A stretch of 64,000 nt of DNA. Source: Amycolatopsis palatopharyngis. Lineage in GTDB: Bacteria; Actinomycetota; Actinomycetes; Mycobacteriales; Pseudonocardiaceae. Position 1 is the stretch's first letter; every line of letters starts with the position of its first letter. The position numbers and the translations under genes are program-made. The notes under the pieces were generated by a model. The model saw nothing but the letters and a program-made list of their open reading frames with translations, searched no databases and was not told the DNA's origin. This document shows positions 24,736 to 33,629 of the stretch, piece after piece. Where the stretch lies: assembly GCF_003385185.1 (NCBI RefSeq), contig NZ_PQHZ01000022.1, positions 41,084 to 105,083 on the forward strand. The letters run 5' to 3'.

Positions 24736-26229
24736 TTGTCACTCACTGACCAGACCCTGCACGACTTCGTGCTCAACCTGCTGACCGACGAGTCCGCCCG
24801 GTCGGACTTCGCCGCCGACCCGGCAGCCGCGCTGGCCGGCGCCGGTCTGGGCGATGTCACCGCACAGGACGTGCAGGAGGTCATCCCGCTGGTGGCCGAC
24901 TTCTCCGACGTAGCGGGCGCGGCCCCGCTGTCCGGCCTCGACGTGGCTCGCGCCGACCTGCCCGCAGAGCTTTCCGCGGACAGCGCCCAGGGTGCCATCC
25001 AGCAGCTGCAGGCGGTCGCCGAGGCCGGCGCCGTGCAGGGTGCTCCCGAGCTCGGCGAGTTCACCTACGCGGGCGGAGGCAGCGCCGACGGCGTCGCAGG
25101 GACCTTCGGTTACACGAGCGAGCAGCTCAGCGGTGCCAGCGCGTTCACCGCGAGCAGCGAGGGTGTCGCCGGCATCGGTGGCTTCGACTCCGACCTGGGC
25201 AACGGCACGCTGGTCGGCGAGGGCAACCTCACCGACGGCGCCACCCTGGGCGGCTCCCTCGGCAACGACGAGTTCAGCCGTGAGGCTGCCGTCTCCGTCG
25301 GGCCGGACGGTGTCTCCTTCGACCACGGCGAGGGCACCGGGCTCGGCGCCTTCGACTTCGCCGGCTCCGGTGACGCGGAGGGCGTCTCGGGCGGCGGCAC
25401 GTTCGCCAACGACGAGTTCGTCGGCGCGGGCACCCTTTCCGCCGGCGTTGACGGCGTGACCAGCGAGTTCGCTTCGGACTCCGCGCTCGGCGAGTTCGCC
25501 GGGTTCTCCGCGGGCAGCGCCGAGGGCGTCGCCGGTGGTGCGGCGTTCGCGGGCGAGCACATGTCCTTCGAGGGCAGCGGCGCCGGCAACCAGCAGGAGT
25601 TCGCGCTCGGCGGGTCCACCGACTCGCTGCTGGGCGACTACGGCCTGGAGACCGCGGGACAGCCGGCCACGGCCGGACTCGGCGAGGCCGGCGCGGTCAC
25701 CGAGCGCTCCGACGCGCTCGACGCCGACGCGCTGGGCAAGGTCGAGGAGGCCGCGGGCGGCACGCTCGCCACCTACGTCTCCTCCGGTGGCAACGCCTTC
25801 GCGGGCTCGCTGCCCGCGATGGGTGCCGTTCCGGCCGCCCCCGAGCTGCCCGCGGAACTGCCCACCGAGCTGCCCGAGGCCGGCCTGCCCGCCGACCTCC
25901 CGGTCGACGTTCCTGCCACCCCGGAGCTGCCTGCCGAGCTGCCCGAGGCCGGCCTGCCGGCCAACGTTCCGGCCGAGGTCCCGGCTACCCCGGAGCTGCC
26001 GGAAGCCGAGCTGCCGACGGACCTGCCCGTCGACCTGCCGGAGCTCCCGGTTGCCAACCCGCTGCCGGACGCGGGCGAGATGCGCGGCGACTTCGAGCAG
26101 GGCGTGTCCGAGAGCCCGCTCGGCGACGTCGTCTCCGAGAGCCCGCTGGGTGAGCTGCCCGGCGCCACTGGCGATGCCCCGAGCGGCAGCGCGTCCGGTG
26201 ACGCCTCCGGTGACCTGCAGATCGGCTGA
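24736..26229 (+). CDS. iniB: IniB N-terminal domain protein
   Basis: The 497-residue protein begins SLTDQTLHDFVLNLLTDESA, the IniB N-terminal domain (about residues 1-55, with DPAAALAGAGLGDVTAQDVQ). The centre (about residues 100-350) is a long glycine-rich repeat region with GxF/SxGFD motifs. The C-terminus has a proline-rich array of PELPAELPEAGLP-type units (about residues 370-440). TTG 24736 is the start, five bases after AAGGAGA. It is the first gene of the iniB-iniA-iniC operon. In mycobacteria iniB is induced by cell-wall inhibitors; here that is inferred from synteny. No signal peptide is seen. Confidence 0.85.
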   Translation: MSLTDQTLHDFVLNLLTDESARSDFAADPAAALAGAGLGDVTAQDVQEVIPLVADFSDVAGAAPLSGLDVARADLPAELSADSAQGAIQQLQAVAEAGAVQGAPELGEFTYAGGGSADGVAGTFGYTSEQLSGASAFTASSEGVAGIGGFDSDLGNGTLVGEGNLTDGATLGGSLGNDEFSREAAVSVGPDGVSFDHGEGTGLGAFDFAGSGDAEGVSGGGTFANDEFVGAGTLSAGVDGVTSEFASDSALGEFAGFSAGSAEGVAGGAAFAGEHMSFEGSGAGNQQEFALGGSTDSLLGDYGLETAGQPATAGLGEAGAVTERSDALDADALGKVEEAAGGTLATYVSSGGNAFAGSLPAMGAVPAAPELPAELPTELPEAGLPADLPVDVPATPELPAELPEAGLPANVPAEVPATPELPEAELPTDLPVDLPELPVANPLPDAGEMRGDFEQGVSESPLGDVVSESPLGELPGATGDAPSGSASGDASGDLQIG

Positions 26230-26325
26230 TAACCGACATAACGGTGTTCGCGGCCGGGCCTGTCCTGTGAGACGGGCCCGGCCGCCTTCACGTTCGAGCC
26301 GGGAACCGGCACACTCTCCGGGGTG

Positions 26326-28122
26326 ATGGCAGCTCCATGGATCGACGTCCTGGACGAGACCATCCGGACGTGCGCCGCGCACGAGCGTCCGGACCTCGTC
26401 CAATGGCTCCACGGCCGTCGCTCGCAGTTGCTCGACTCCACTCTGCGGGTCCTCGTTTTCGGCGAGTCCGGTCAGGGCAAGAGCGAATTGGTCAACGCGC
26501 TCGTCAACGCACCGGTGTGTGCGGTTGGCGGCGACCGCACCACCACCGTCCCCGCATTCGTCGGGCATGCCGAGGCCCCCGCGGCCGCGCTGGTCACCGA
26601 CGACCGGAAAGTGGCCACGATCGAGGCTCCACGGGGTGACCGCACCCCGGTGCCCGTCGAATCGGCGACGGCACAGGCCAACCGATCGGCCGGGACCGTC
26701 GTGCGCGCCGAGATCGGTCTGCCCCGGGCGTTGCTGGCCACTGGTCTCGCGCTGATCGACACTCCCGCGACAGCGCTCTCGGAGTTGCCGCAGGCCGATG
26801 CCGCGCTGATGATCTCCGATGCCACGAGTGAACTCTCCACGGGCGAGCTGGACCTGCTGGCCAGTGCCGTTCGTCTGTGCCCGACGGTCGTCGTGGTCCT
26901 CACCAAGATCGACCTGGTTCCCGGATGGCGGCTGGTGGCCGAACGCAATCGGGCCAAACTCGTCCGGGGTGGGCTACCCGCAACGCTGATCCCGGTTTCC
27001 GCATCGTTGCGGCTCGCGGCAGCACGCGCGGGCGACAACACGCTCAACGAGGAGTCCGGATTCGGGGAACTCGTCCGGTTTCTCCATCGCGATCTGCTGG
27101 GCCGCGCGGACGCGCTGGCAGGACGTTCGGTGTCCGCGGCGACCGGCGTCGCCGTGGACCAGTTGATTTCCTCGGTGCGCGCCGAGTACGGCGCGGCGTC
27201 GAAGAACGACACCGACGAGCTGACGAAACGCTGGCGGGCTGCGGGGCGCAGGCTCGAGGAGCTGCAGCGGGAGTCGACGCGGTGGCAGACGCTCCTCAGT
27301 GACGAGGTGGCCGACCTGATGTCCGATGTGGAGTTCGACCTACGGGACAGGACACGCCGGATCCTGCGCGAAGCGGACGAGTACTTCGAGGCGGCGGACC
27401 CGGCCAAGTCCTGGTCCGACTTCGAGGAATGGCTGCGCGACAACCTCAAGTCCGTCGCCGAGACGAATTCCGGGTGGTTGCTCGACCGTTTCGACTGGAT
27501 CGCCAGGAAACTGGCCCTCGAGGTCGCGCCGCACGGCACCGGTGTGCTGCCCGACTCGATCTCGCGCGACGGCGCACATGACCACATCGGCACTCTGCGA
27601 ATGCCGAATGTGGAGCGGTTCGGGGTGGGGCAGAAGCTCTTTGTCGGGATGCGGGGGTCCTACAGCGGACTGCTGATGTTCGGTCTCGCCACCACACTCG
27701 CGGGAATGCCACTGATCAACCCGATCTCGATCGGGGCAGGCGCGGCCTTCGGTGCGAAGAGCGTGTTCGAGGAGCGCGGGAACCGGCTCAAGCGCAGGCA
27801 GGCAGCGGCGCGAACCGCCGCACATCGCTATGTCGACGACTTCTTCCTGCGCTACGGCAAGCACAGCAAGGACACCTCGCGCCTGATCCATCGAGCGCTG
27901 CGCGACCGCTTCACCGGTTACGCACAGGAACTCCGCGCCGAGATCACCGAGTCGGCGAAGGAGATCAAGGAGGTCATCGACGCCGAAACCGCGCGGCGCA
28001 CCGCCCGTGCCCACGAACTCAAGCGCGGCATGGACGAACTGACGGCACTGCGGACCAGGGTGCGTGCTCTCGACCCGACCGGCGCTCGGGTGATGACGCC
28101 GCGGCGCGAGCTGACGGCGTGA
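26326..28122 (+). CDS. iniA: Dynamin-like GTPase, IniA type
   Basis: The 598-residue protein has the GTPase motifs G1 GESGQGKS (residues 46-53), G2 TTT about 72, G3 LIDTPA near 145, and G4 TKID near 190. A helical stalk region follows. About residues 450-485 form two hydrophobic helices (LLMFGLATTLAGMPL, INPISIGAGAAFGAK), which would anchor it in the membrane. Bacterial dynamin-like IniA of mycobacteria binds and splits membranes in envelope stress. The start is ATG 26326 or the GTG one codon upstream. It is followed by iniC with overlapping codons. Confidence 0.87.
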   Translation: MAAPWIDVLDETIRTCAAHERPDLVQWLHGRRSQLLDSTLRVLVFGESGQGKSELVNALVNAPVCAVGGDRTTTVPAFVGHAEAPAAALVTDDRKVATIEAPRGDRTPVPVESATAQANRSAGTVVRAEIGLPRALLATGLALIDTPATALSELPQADAALMISDATSELSTGELDLLASAVRLCPTVVVVLTKIDLVPGWRLVAERNRAKLVRGGLPATLIPVSASLRLAAARAGDNTLNEESGFGELVRFLHRDLLGRADALAGRSVSAATGVAVDQLISSVRAEYGAASKNDTDELTKRWRAAGRRLEELQRESTRWQTLLSDEVADLMSDVEFDLRDRTRRILREADEYFEAADPAKSWSDFEEWLRDNLKSVAETNSGWLLDRFDWIARKLALEVAPHGTGVLPDSISRDGAHDHIGTLRMPNVERFGVGQKLFVGMRGSYSGLLMFGLATTLAGMPLINPISIGAGAAFGAKSVFEERGNRLKRRQAAARTAAHRYVDDFFLRYGKHSKDTSRLIHRALRDRFTGYAQELRAEITESAKEIKEVIDAETARRTARAHELKRGMDELTALRTRVRALDPTGARVMTPRRELTA

Positions 28123-29609
28123 TGTCGAACGACCGGCTGGAGGAACAGACCCGGGCGTTGCTCGACAGGGCGATGGACGCCTACCGGGACAGTCCGCGCG
28201 CGCTCGCCTGGCTGCGCGCACACGTCGCCAGGTTCGACGAGCCGGTCCGCATCGCCGTGGTCGGGCCCCGGTCTGCCGGGAAGTCCACTTTGGTCAATGC
28301 GATCGCCGGTGAGCAGATCGCGCCAGTGCGGGCTGGTGGTTCCCCGCTCTGCTGGTACCGGGCCGCGACGGGAGGTACGGAATCGTCCGCCTTCGCTTTC
28401 CCACAGGGCGGGCGGCCCGTGGAGCTGCCGCTGAATCGGCAGGACAAGCGGTTGCAGGTCGACACCGCGATGCTCGACGGGCTACGGATCGACCGGGTCG
28501 AGATGTCCTGGCCGAACCGCGCGCTGCGTGAGCTGACGCTCATCGACACTCCGGCGCTGGACAACCCGGTACTGGACGGGACCGCGCTCGAAGGGGAGAC
28601 GGACGACAGCGGGCTCGCGCAGGCCGTGGAGCGGATCTACTCCGAATCCGATGCCGTGCTGTATCTGCTGCCGCGTCCGCACTACGGCGATCTGGGGTTT
28701 CTCAGGGCGGTCCAGGAACATCCCATCGCAAGGGCCGCACCGATCAACATGCTGGCTGTCGTCTCCCGGGCGGACGAACTCGGCGGTGGCAGGGTGGACG
28801 CGCTGATCTCGGCGCGCCAGGTGGCACGCAGGCATCGCCGCGAGGCGGAGATCGGTGGACTGTGCCAGGACGTGGTGGCAATGTCGGGCATGCTCGCCTC
28901 CGCGGGCAGGACGTTGCGCGAGCCGGAGTTCGACGCGTTCGCCGAACTCGCTCGTCTGCCCAAAAAGGACCTGGAGCCGTATCTGCTCTCTGTGGACCGG
29001 TTCGCGGGCGCAGCCGTGCCCGGCCCGGTTCCCGCGGACTTCAGAATGGCGCTGCTGACCCGATTCGGGCTGTTCGGTGTCCGGCTCGCGCTCACCCTGC
29101 TGCGGCGCGGGTCCACGACGTTGCCCGCGCTGGCGGCCGAGCTCGTGCAGCGCAGCGGTCTCGGCGAGCTACGGGACGCGATCGACAGCTCCTTCGTCGA
29201 ACGCAGGCCGGTGCTGAAGGTGCGCTCCGCGCTCATCGCACTGGAGGTCGTGTTGCGGATGGAGCCACGTCCGGCGGCAGCGGCACTCGCGGGCGAACTC
29301 GAGTGTGTCGTGGCAGGTGCGCACGAGTTCCGCGAGCTGCGGCTGCTGGCCGCACTGCGCGGCGGGCGTGCCGCGCTGCCGGACGAGTTGCGCACGGAAG
29401 CCCTTCGTCTACTCGGTGACGGTGGCGCGGCGACAGCGGAACGTTTCGCCCTCGAACCGGGGATCGACCCGCGGCCCGTGGCGTTCGACGCGCTGCGGCG
29501 GTGGCGGGCGCACGCGGAGGACCAGAGCCTCTCGGCGGCCGCACGCAGGGCCGCGGCGGTGGTCGCACGTAGCTGTGAGGGTGTCGTCGCCATGCCGGTG
29601 GATGCCTGA
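28122..29609 (+). CDS. iniC: Dynamin-like GTPase, IniC type
   Basis: The 495-residue partner GTPase has G1 GPRSAGKS (residues 48-55), followed by a G2-like region, G3 LIDTPALDN near residue 142, and VVSRADE in the G4 position, where TKxD is altered to SRAD. No obvious paired membrane helices are present, unlike IniA. The start overlaps the iniA stop (TGATG, or the GTG three bases earlier). As in mycobacteria, IniA and IniC probably form a heteromeric dynamin pair. A hairpin follows the stop. Confidence 0.85.
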   Translation: MSNDRLEEQTRALLDRAMDAYRDSPRALAWLRAHVARFDEPVRIAVVGPRSAGKSTLVNAIAGEQIAPVRAGGSPLCWYRAATGGTESSAFAFPQGGRPVELPLNRQDKRLQVDTAMLDGLRIDRVEMSWPNRALRELTLIDTPALDNPVLDGTALEGETDDSGLAQAVERIYSESDAVLYLLPRPHYGDLGFLRAVQEHPIARAAPINMLAVVSRADELGGGRVDALISARQVARRHRREAEIGGLCQDVVAMSGMLASAGRTLREPEFDAFAELARLPKKDLEPYLLSVDRFAGAAVPGPVPADFRMALLTRFGLFGVRLALTLLRRGSTTLPALAAELVQRSGLGELRDAIDSSFVERRPVLKVRSALIALEVVLRMEPRPAAAALAGELECVVAGAHEFRELRLLAALRGGRAALPDELRTEALRLLGDGGAATAERFALEPGIDPRPVAFDALRRWRAHAEDQSLSAAARRAAAVVARSCEGVVAMPVDA

Positions 29610-29610
29610 C

Positions 29611-29637
29611 AACTCAGCCCAGCAACTGGGCAGAGTT
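29611..29637 (+). terminator. Probable terminator of the ini-like operon
   Basis: AACTCAGCCCAG and CTGGGCAGAGTT can pair with one A:A mismatch around a 3-base loop, starting two bases after the iniC stop. It lacks a T-run, so efficiency is uncertain. Confidence 0.55.
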
Positions 29638-29671
29638 GACCGAAGGGCATCCGGTGAGTGAGTATCAGGGC

Positions 29672-29791
29672 ATGCCACTTCTCCGGGAACACTCTGTTGT
29701 CCCGCGGCTGCACCGCGTTTCGCGGTCGGCCGGAGTCGGCGTAGTCGCCTTGCTGCTGCGCCGCGGCCGTCTCGGTTCCCCGCCGAACTGA
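29672..29791 (+). CDS. Possible 39-residue leader ORF upstream of the TauD gene
   Basis: A short frame from ATG 29672 to TGA 29789-29791 encodes a basic peptide (MPLLREHSVVPRLHRVSRSA, then a run of Arg/Leu). It occupies the leader of the TauD-family gene 83 bases downstream. Sulfur- and sulfonate-assimilation genes in actinomycetes often have an upstream leader peptide, but the cysteine codons expected in such leaders are missing here. There is no strong ribosome site. Call is tentative. Confidence 0.35.
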   Translation: MPLLREHSVVPRLHRVSRSAGVGVVALLLRRGRLGSPPN

Positions 29792-29873
29792 ATTCAGCGC
29801 GTAGTCGTCGCCGGACGGCCATGCGCGCTCACGGGAACCAATCGGCTCATCAGAGAAGTAGAGGAAATCCAGC

Positions 29874-30806
29874 GTGACCATCGAACTGTCGTCCCGCCCT
29901 GCCCTGCGCGCCGCCCGCGTGCCCGCCGACGGCATCCTGGAAGGCCCCCGTGTGCTGCGGCGCCTGCCCGAAGGCGTCGAGTCCCGGCCGTACGAACTGT
30001 TCGACCTGCGCCCGCTCGGCAGGGTGATCGGCGCTGAGATCGAGGGCGTCGACCTCGGCGAGCCGCTGCGGCCGGAACTGCGCGCGGAACTGAACAGGGC
30101 ACTGCTGGAGTGGAAGGTGCTGTTCTTCCGTGACCAGCGGATCACCTCGGAGCAGCAGCGCGCGTTCGCCCGGAACTGGGGCGGTCTGGAGACCAACCCG
30201 TTCATCCCCGTCGGCGACGACGAGCATGTGACGCGCTTCGCCAGGGGCGGCTCGATGCCTGCCTTCGAGAACATCTGGCATACCGACGTCACATTCCGTC
30301 CGAGCCCTGCGCTGGGGTCGGTCCTCCGGTTGGTGCAGGTCCCGCCCGTCGGCGGCGACACCATGTGGGCGGACATGGCCGCCGCCTACGACAACCTCCC
30401 CGAGGATGTGCGGCAGCGGATCGACGGGCTGAGTGCGATGCACGACTTCATCCCCGGCTTCGACCGCTTCAGTGATCACGACGAGCTTGCCAGGTGGCAG
30501 GAGGAATTCCCGCCGGCCGAGCACCCGGTCGTGCGCACGCACCCGGAGACCGGGCGCCGGACGTTGTTCGTGAACCAGGCGTTCACCACACATATCGTCG
30601 GCCTGGACCGCGCCGAGAGCGACCGGTTGCTGCACCTGTTGTTCACCCAGGCCCATGTGCCGGAGTTCCAGGTCCGGTTCCAGTGGCGCGAGAACTCGGT
30701 GGCGTTCTGGGACAACCGCGCGACCCAGCACTACGCCGTCAACGACTACCACCCGCACCCCCGGGTAGCCGAACGCGTAGCCATCGCGGGAGACCAGCCC
30801 TTCTAA
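29874..30806 (+). CDS. TauD/TfdA family Fe(II)/2-oxoglutarate dioxygenase
   Basis: The 310-residue enzyme shows the iron-binding motif HTD (His136, Asp138 in NIWHTDVTF), a distal histidine in NRATQHYAV near residue 286, and a conserved arginine in RVAERVAIAGD near residue 300. It binds 2-oxoglutarate and Fe(II) and typically hydroxylates sulfonates such as taurine, releasing sulfite. Exact substrate is unknown. GTG 29874 lies eight bases after GAGGAAA. No sulfonate transporter lies adjacent. Confidence 0.86.
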   Translation: MTIELSSRPALRAARVPADGILEGPRVLRRLPEGVESRPYELFDLRPLGRVIGAEIEGVDLGEPLRPELRAELNRALLEWKVLFFRDQRITSEQQRAFARNWGGLETNPFIPVGDDEHVTRFARGGSMPAFENIWHTDVTFRPSPALGSVLRLVQVPPVGGDTMWADMAAAYDNLPEDVRQRIDGLSAMHDFIPGFDRFSDHDELARWQEEFPPAEHPVVRTHPETGRRTLFVNQAFTTHIVGLDRAESDRLLHLLFTQAHVPEFQVRFQWRENSVAFWDNRATQHYAVNDYHPHPRVAERVAIAGDQPF

Positions 30807-30829
30807 CTCACCTCCCCATGTAGTTGGAG

Positions 30830-31016
30830 CGTCTGCAAGTACCACCAAGCAAGATCCACATCGCTCCTTTCCGCATCCAACCGGCGGCCAGATTCCCAGC
30901 GCGGCGTACCCGATTCGCGCCAAGCGGCGCATGAGGTTCCGCAGGCCGCGTTCCTGTGCCGGCGGTTGGTAGCGGCTAGGGCACATGTTGACCTTGCTTG
31001 GGCGTACTTGCAGACG
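30830..31016. mobile_element. MITE-like element, copy A (187 bp)
   Basis: The segment is bounded by long inverted repeats: GTCTGCAAGTAC at 30831 and GTACTTGCAGAC ending at 31015, extending inward through CCAAGCAAGATC-type sequence to about 26 bp. It carries no open frame. A related element with the same ends lies at 51972-52119, and both share an internal GGTTGGTAGC near the right end. It is probably a non-autonomous transposable element or dispersed palindromic unit. It fills most of the 332-base gap before the nuclease gene. Confidence 0.8.
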
Positions 31017-31138
31017 TACCAAAGAAGGTGACCGGAGGCTGGGTGGGTGAACTGTTACTAACAGTTGCCGGATTGTCTTCATTCTCCTCACTTGTTCGGG
31101 GGACGATTCCACGACCGGACAATCGAGGAGGACGGAAC

Positions 31139-33622
31139 GTGACAAGACGTTCACGAGTATTGGGGCGAAGAGTTGGTGCGGCCACCGCCGCAGTCGCGAT
31201 CGGGCTCGGCCCACTGGTCACCGCGCCGGTCGCCACCGCCGCCCCGAGCACCGGCGCACTGATCGCGGAGGTCTACGGCGGCGGCGGGAACTCCGGCGCC
31301 GAACTGACCAACGACTTCGTCGAACTCGCCACGGCAGGCAGCGCCGCTGCCTCCCTCGACGGTTTCAGCGTGCAGTACCTACCCGCCTCGCCCAGCGCGA
31401 GCAGCCGCTGGCAGAGCACGGCACTGACCGGTGCGGTCGAACCCGATGCGCGCTACCTCGTCGCGCAGGGCAAGGGCGCGGGCGGAACCGTGCCCCTGCC
31501 TGCTCCGGACGCGGCGGGCAATATCGCCATGTCCGCCTCGGCGGGCACGGTCGCGCTCGTCGACGGCACCGAACCGCTGACCTGCCGCACCGCCGCGGAC
31601 TGCGCGGCGGACAGCCGCATCGTCGACCTCGTCGGCTATGGGGGCGCCGTGGTCAGGGAGACCTCGCCCGCTCCCGGTATCGGCAACACGACCTCGGTCT
31701 CGCGGCTGACGCTGACCGACACCGACTCCAACGCCGCAGACTTCACCGAGGGCGCGCCCAGCCCGACCAACACCGCGGGCGAGACCCCTGGAGACGGCGG
31801 GAGCCCGGAGCCCGAGCCGCCGACCACCGTGCGTATCCACGACATCCAGGGCACCACCCGGATCTCGCCGCTGGCCGGCGAGCGGGTCGGGGTGACCGGC
31901 GTGGTGACCACGACCAGGACCTTCGGCTCGCGGGGATTCTGGCTGCAGGACCCCGAGGGCGACGACGATCCGCGCACCAGCGAAGGAATCTTCGTCTACA
32001 CCGGGTCCACCGTCCCCGACGTCGCCCCAGGAGACGAGGTGACCGTCACCGCGACGGTCAAGGAGTACTACCCGGACAACCCGTCCAGCTCGAAGTACCA
32101 GTCGCTGACCGAACTCACCGACGCGCGGTGGACGGTGGCGTCGAGTGGAAACCCGGTTCCCGAGCCGACGGTCATCAACCCGGACACCCTGCCGGACGAG
32201 CTGGTGGCCCAGCCCGGTGGCAACATCGAGCCGCTGCCCCTCGAGCCTGGCCGCTACTCCCTGGACTTCTGGGAGGCTCACGAGAGTGAGCTGATCAGCA
32301 TCAGCGATGCCAGGGTCGTCGGGCCGAGCAGTAAGTACAACGAGTTGTACGTGACGACGAAGCCGAAGCAGAACCCTTCGGTGCGCGGCGGGACGGTCTA
32401 CCTCGGTTACGACCGGCCGAACACCGGCATCCTGAAGATCGAGTCGCTGATCCCGTTCGCCGAGCGGCCCTTCCCGCAGGCCGACACCGGTGACGCGCTG
32501 ACCGGGCTGACCTCCGGTCCGGTGGAGTACGACAGCTTCGGCGGGTACACCCTCTTCGCCTCCGTACTCGGTGAGGTCAAGGACAACGGGCTGGTCAGAG
32601 AGGTCACCAGGGCACAGCGCGGTGGCGAACTGGCGATCGCCACCTACAACGTGGAGAACCTCTCCGCGGCGAACGAGCAGGCGAAGTTCGACCAGCTCGC
32701 CCGCGGTGTCGTGGAGAATCTCGCCTCGCCGGACATCGTGACCCTGGAGGAGATCCAGGACAACAACGGCCCGGACGGCCGGGGTGACGGGGTGGTGGCT
32801 GCCGACGAGACGATGGGTCGTTTTGTCGACGCCATTGTCGCGGCAGGCGGGCCCAGGTACGAGTGGCGCCAGATCGACCCGCAGGACCTGAGCGACGGCG
32901 GTCAGCCCGGCGGCAACATCCGGGTGGGCTTCCTGTTCAACCCCGAACGAGTGTCGTTTGTGGACCGGCCAGGTGGGGACGCCGTGACCCCTGTCGAGGT
33001 GACTCGCGAACGGGGCAGGGCGAAGCTGTCGGTCTCGCCGGGCCGCATCGACCCCGGTAACGCGGCATGGGAGGACAGCCGTAAGTCGCTGGCCGGCGAG
33101 TTCGTTTTCTGTGGCCGCACGGTGTTCGTGGTGGCGAACCACTTCGCCTCGAAGGGCGGTGACCAGCCGACGCACGGCCGGTTCCAGCCGCCGAACCGCG
33201 GCTCCGAGGAGCAGCGGGTGGCGCAGGCGCAGGTCGTGCGCGGATTTGTCGATGACGTGCTGGCCGCAGACCCGAGGGCGAACGTGGTCGTCGCGGGAGA
33301 CATCAACGACTACTCGTTCTCCCCGACCGTGCGGACCCTGACCGAGGGCGGTGCGCTGACCGCGCTGATCGACACCCTGCCCGAGGCCGATCGGTACAGC
33401 TACGTGTTCGAGGGCAACTCTCAGGTACTCGACCACGTGCTGATCTCCGGCGCTCCCCGCGGTGTGGACTATGACGTGGTGCACATCAACGCCGAGTTCG
33501 CCGAGCAGGCCAGTGACCACGATCCGCAGCTCGTCCGGTTCCTGCCGGGGACCGGAAACCCGGCCCTGGACGAGGTCAACGAGTTGCTCGACCGGCTGGA
33601 GCAGATCTTCGGCCCTCGCTGA
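31139..33622 (+). CDS. Secreted LTD/OB-fold/endonuclease-exonuclease-phosphatase nuclease
   Basis: The 827-residue exported protein starts with a signal peptide (about residues 1-38, ending ATAAPS). A lamin-tail-like domain follows at about residues 40-160 (ALIAEVYGGGGNSGAELTND), then an OB-fold region at 230-370, then an EEP-fold nuclease domain. Active-site motifs in the last are ATYNVENL, TLEEIQD, VVANHFASKGG, VAGDINDY and SDHDPQ. It is related to ExeM/NucH-type extracellular nucleases that degrade environmental DNA. GTG 31139 follows GAGGAGGA at a 6-base spacing. No CHAP or anchor domain is seen. Confidence 0.87.
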   Translation: MTRRSRVLGRRVGAATAAVAIGLGPLVTAPVATAAPSTGALIAEVYGGGGNSGAELTNDFVELATAGSAAASLDGFSVQYLPASPSASSRWQSTALTGAVEPDARYLVAQGKGAGGTVPLPAPDAAGNIAMSASAGTVALVDGTEPLTCRTAADCAADSRIVDLVGYGGAVVRETSPAPGIGNTTSVSRLTLTDTDSNAADFTEGAPSPTNTAGETPGDGGSPEPEPPTTVRIHDIQGTTRISPLAGERVGVTGVVTTTRTFGSRGFWLQDPEGDDDPRTSEGIFVYTGSTVPDVAPGDEVTVTATVKEYYPDNPSSSKYQSLTELTDARWTVASSGNPVPEPTVINPDTLPDELVAQPGGNIEPLPLEPGRYSLDFWEAHESELISISDARVVGPSSKYNELYVTTKPKQNPSVRGGTVYLGYDRPNTGILKIESLIPFAERPFPQADTGDALTGLTSGPVEYDSFGGYTLFASVLGEVKDNGLVREVTRAQRGGELAIATYNVENLSAANEQAKFDQLARGVVENLASPDIVTLEEIQDNNGPDGRGDGVVAADETMGRFVDAIVAAGGPRYEWRQIDPQDLSDGGQPGGNIRVGFLFNPERVSFVDRPGGDAVTPVEVTRERGRAKLSVSPGRIDPGNAAWEDSRKSLAGEFVFCGRTVFVVANHFASKGGDQPTHGRFQPPNRGSEEQRVAQAQVVRGFVDDVLAADPRANVVVAGDINDYSFSPTVRTLTEGGALTALIDTLPEADRYSYVFEGNSQVLDHVLISGAPRGVDYDVVHINAEFAEQASDHDPQLVRFLPGTGNPALDEVNELLDRLEQIFGPR

Positions 33623-33629
33623 GCCACGG

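Noticed and set aside
28682..30376. Minus-strand frame across the iniC-TauD junction
   Set aside because: Ser/Arg-rich shadow without motifs; both plus-strand genes are well supported.
30830..31016. Complete insertion sequence
   Set aside because: The element is only 187 bp with no transposase frame, so it can at most be non-autonomous.
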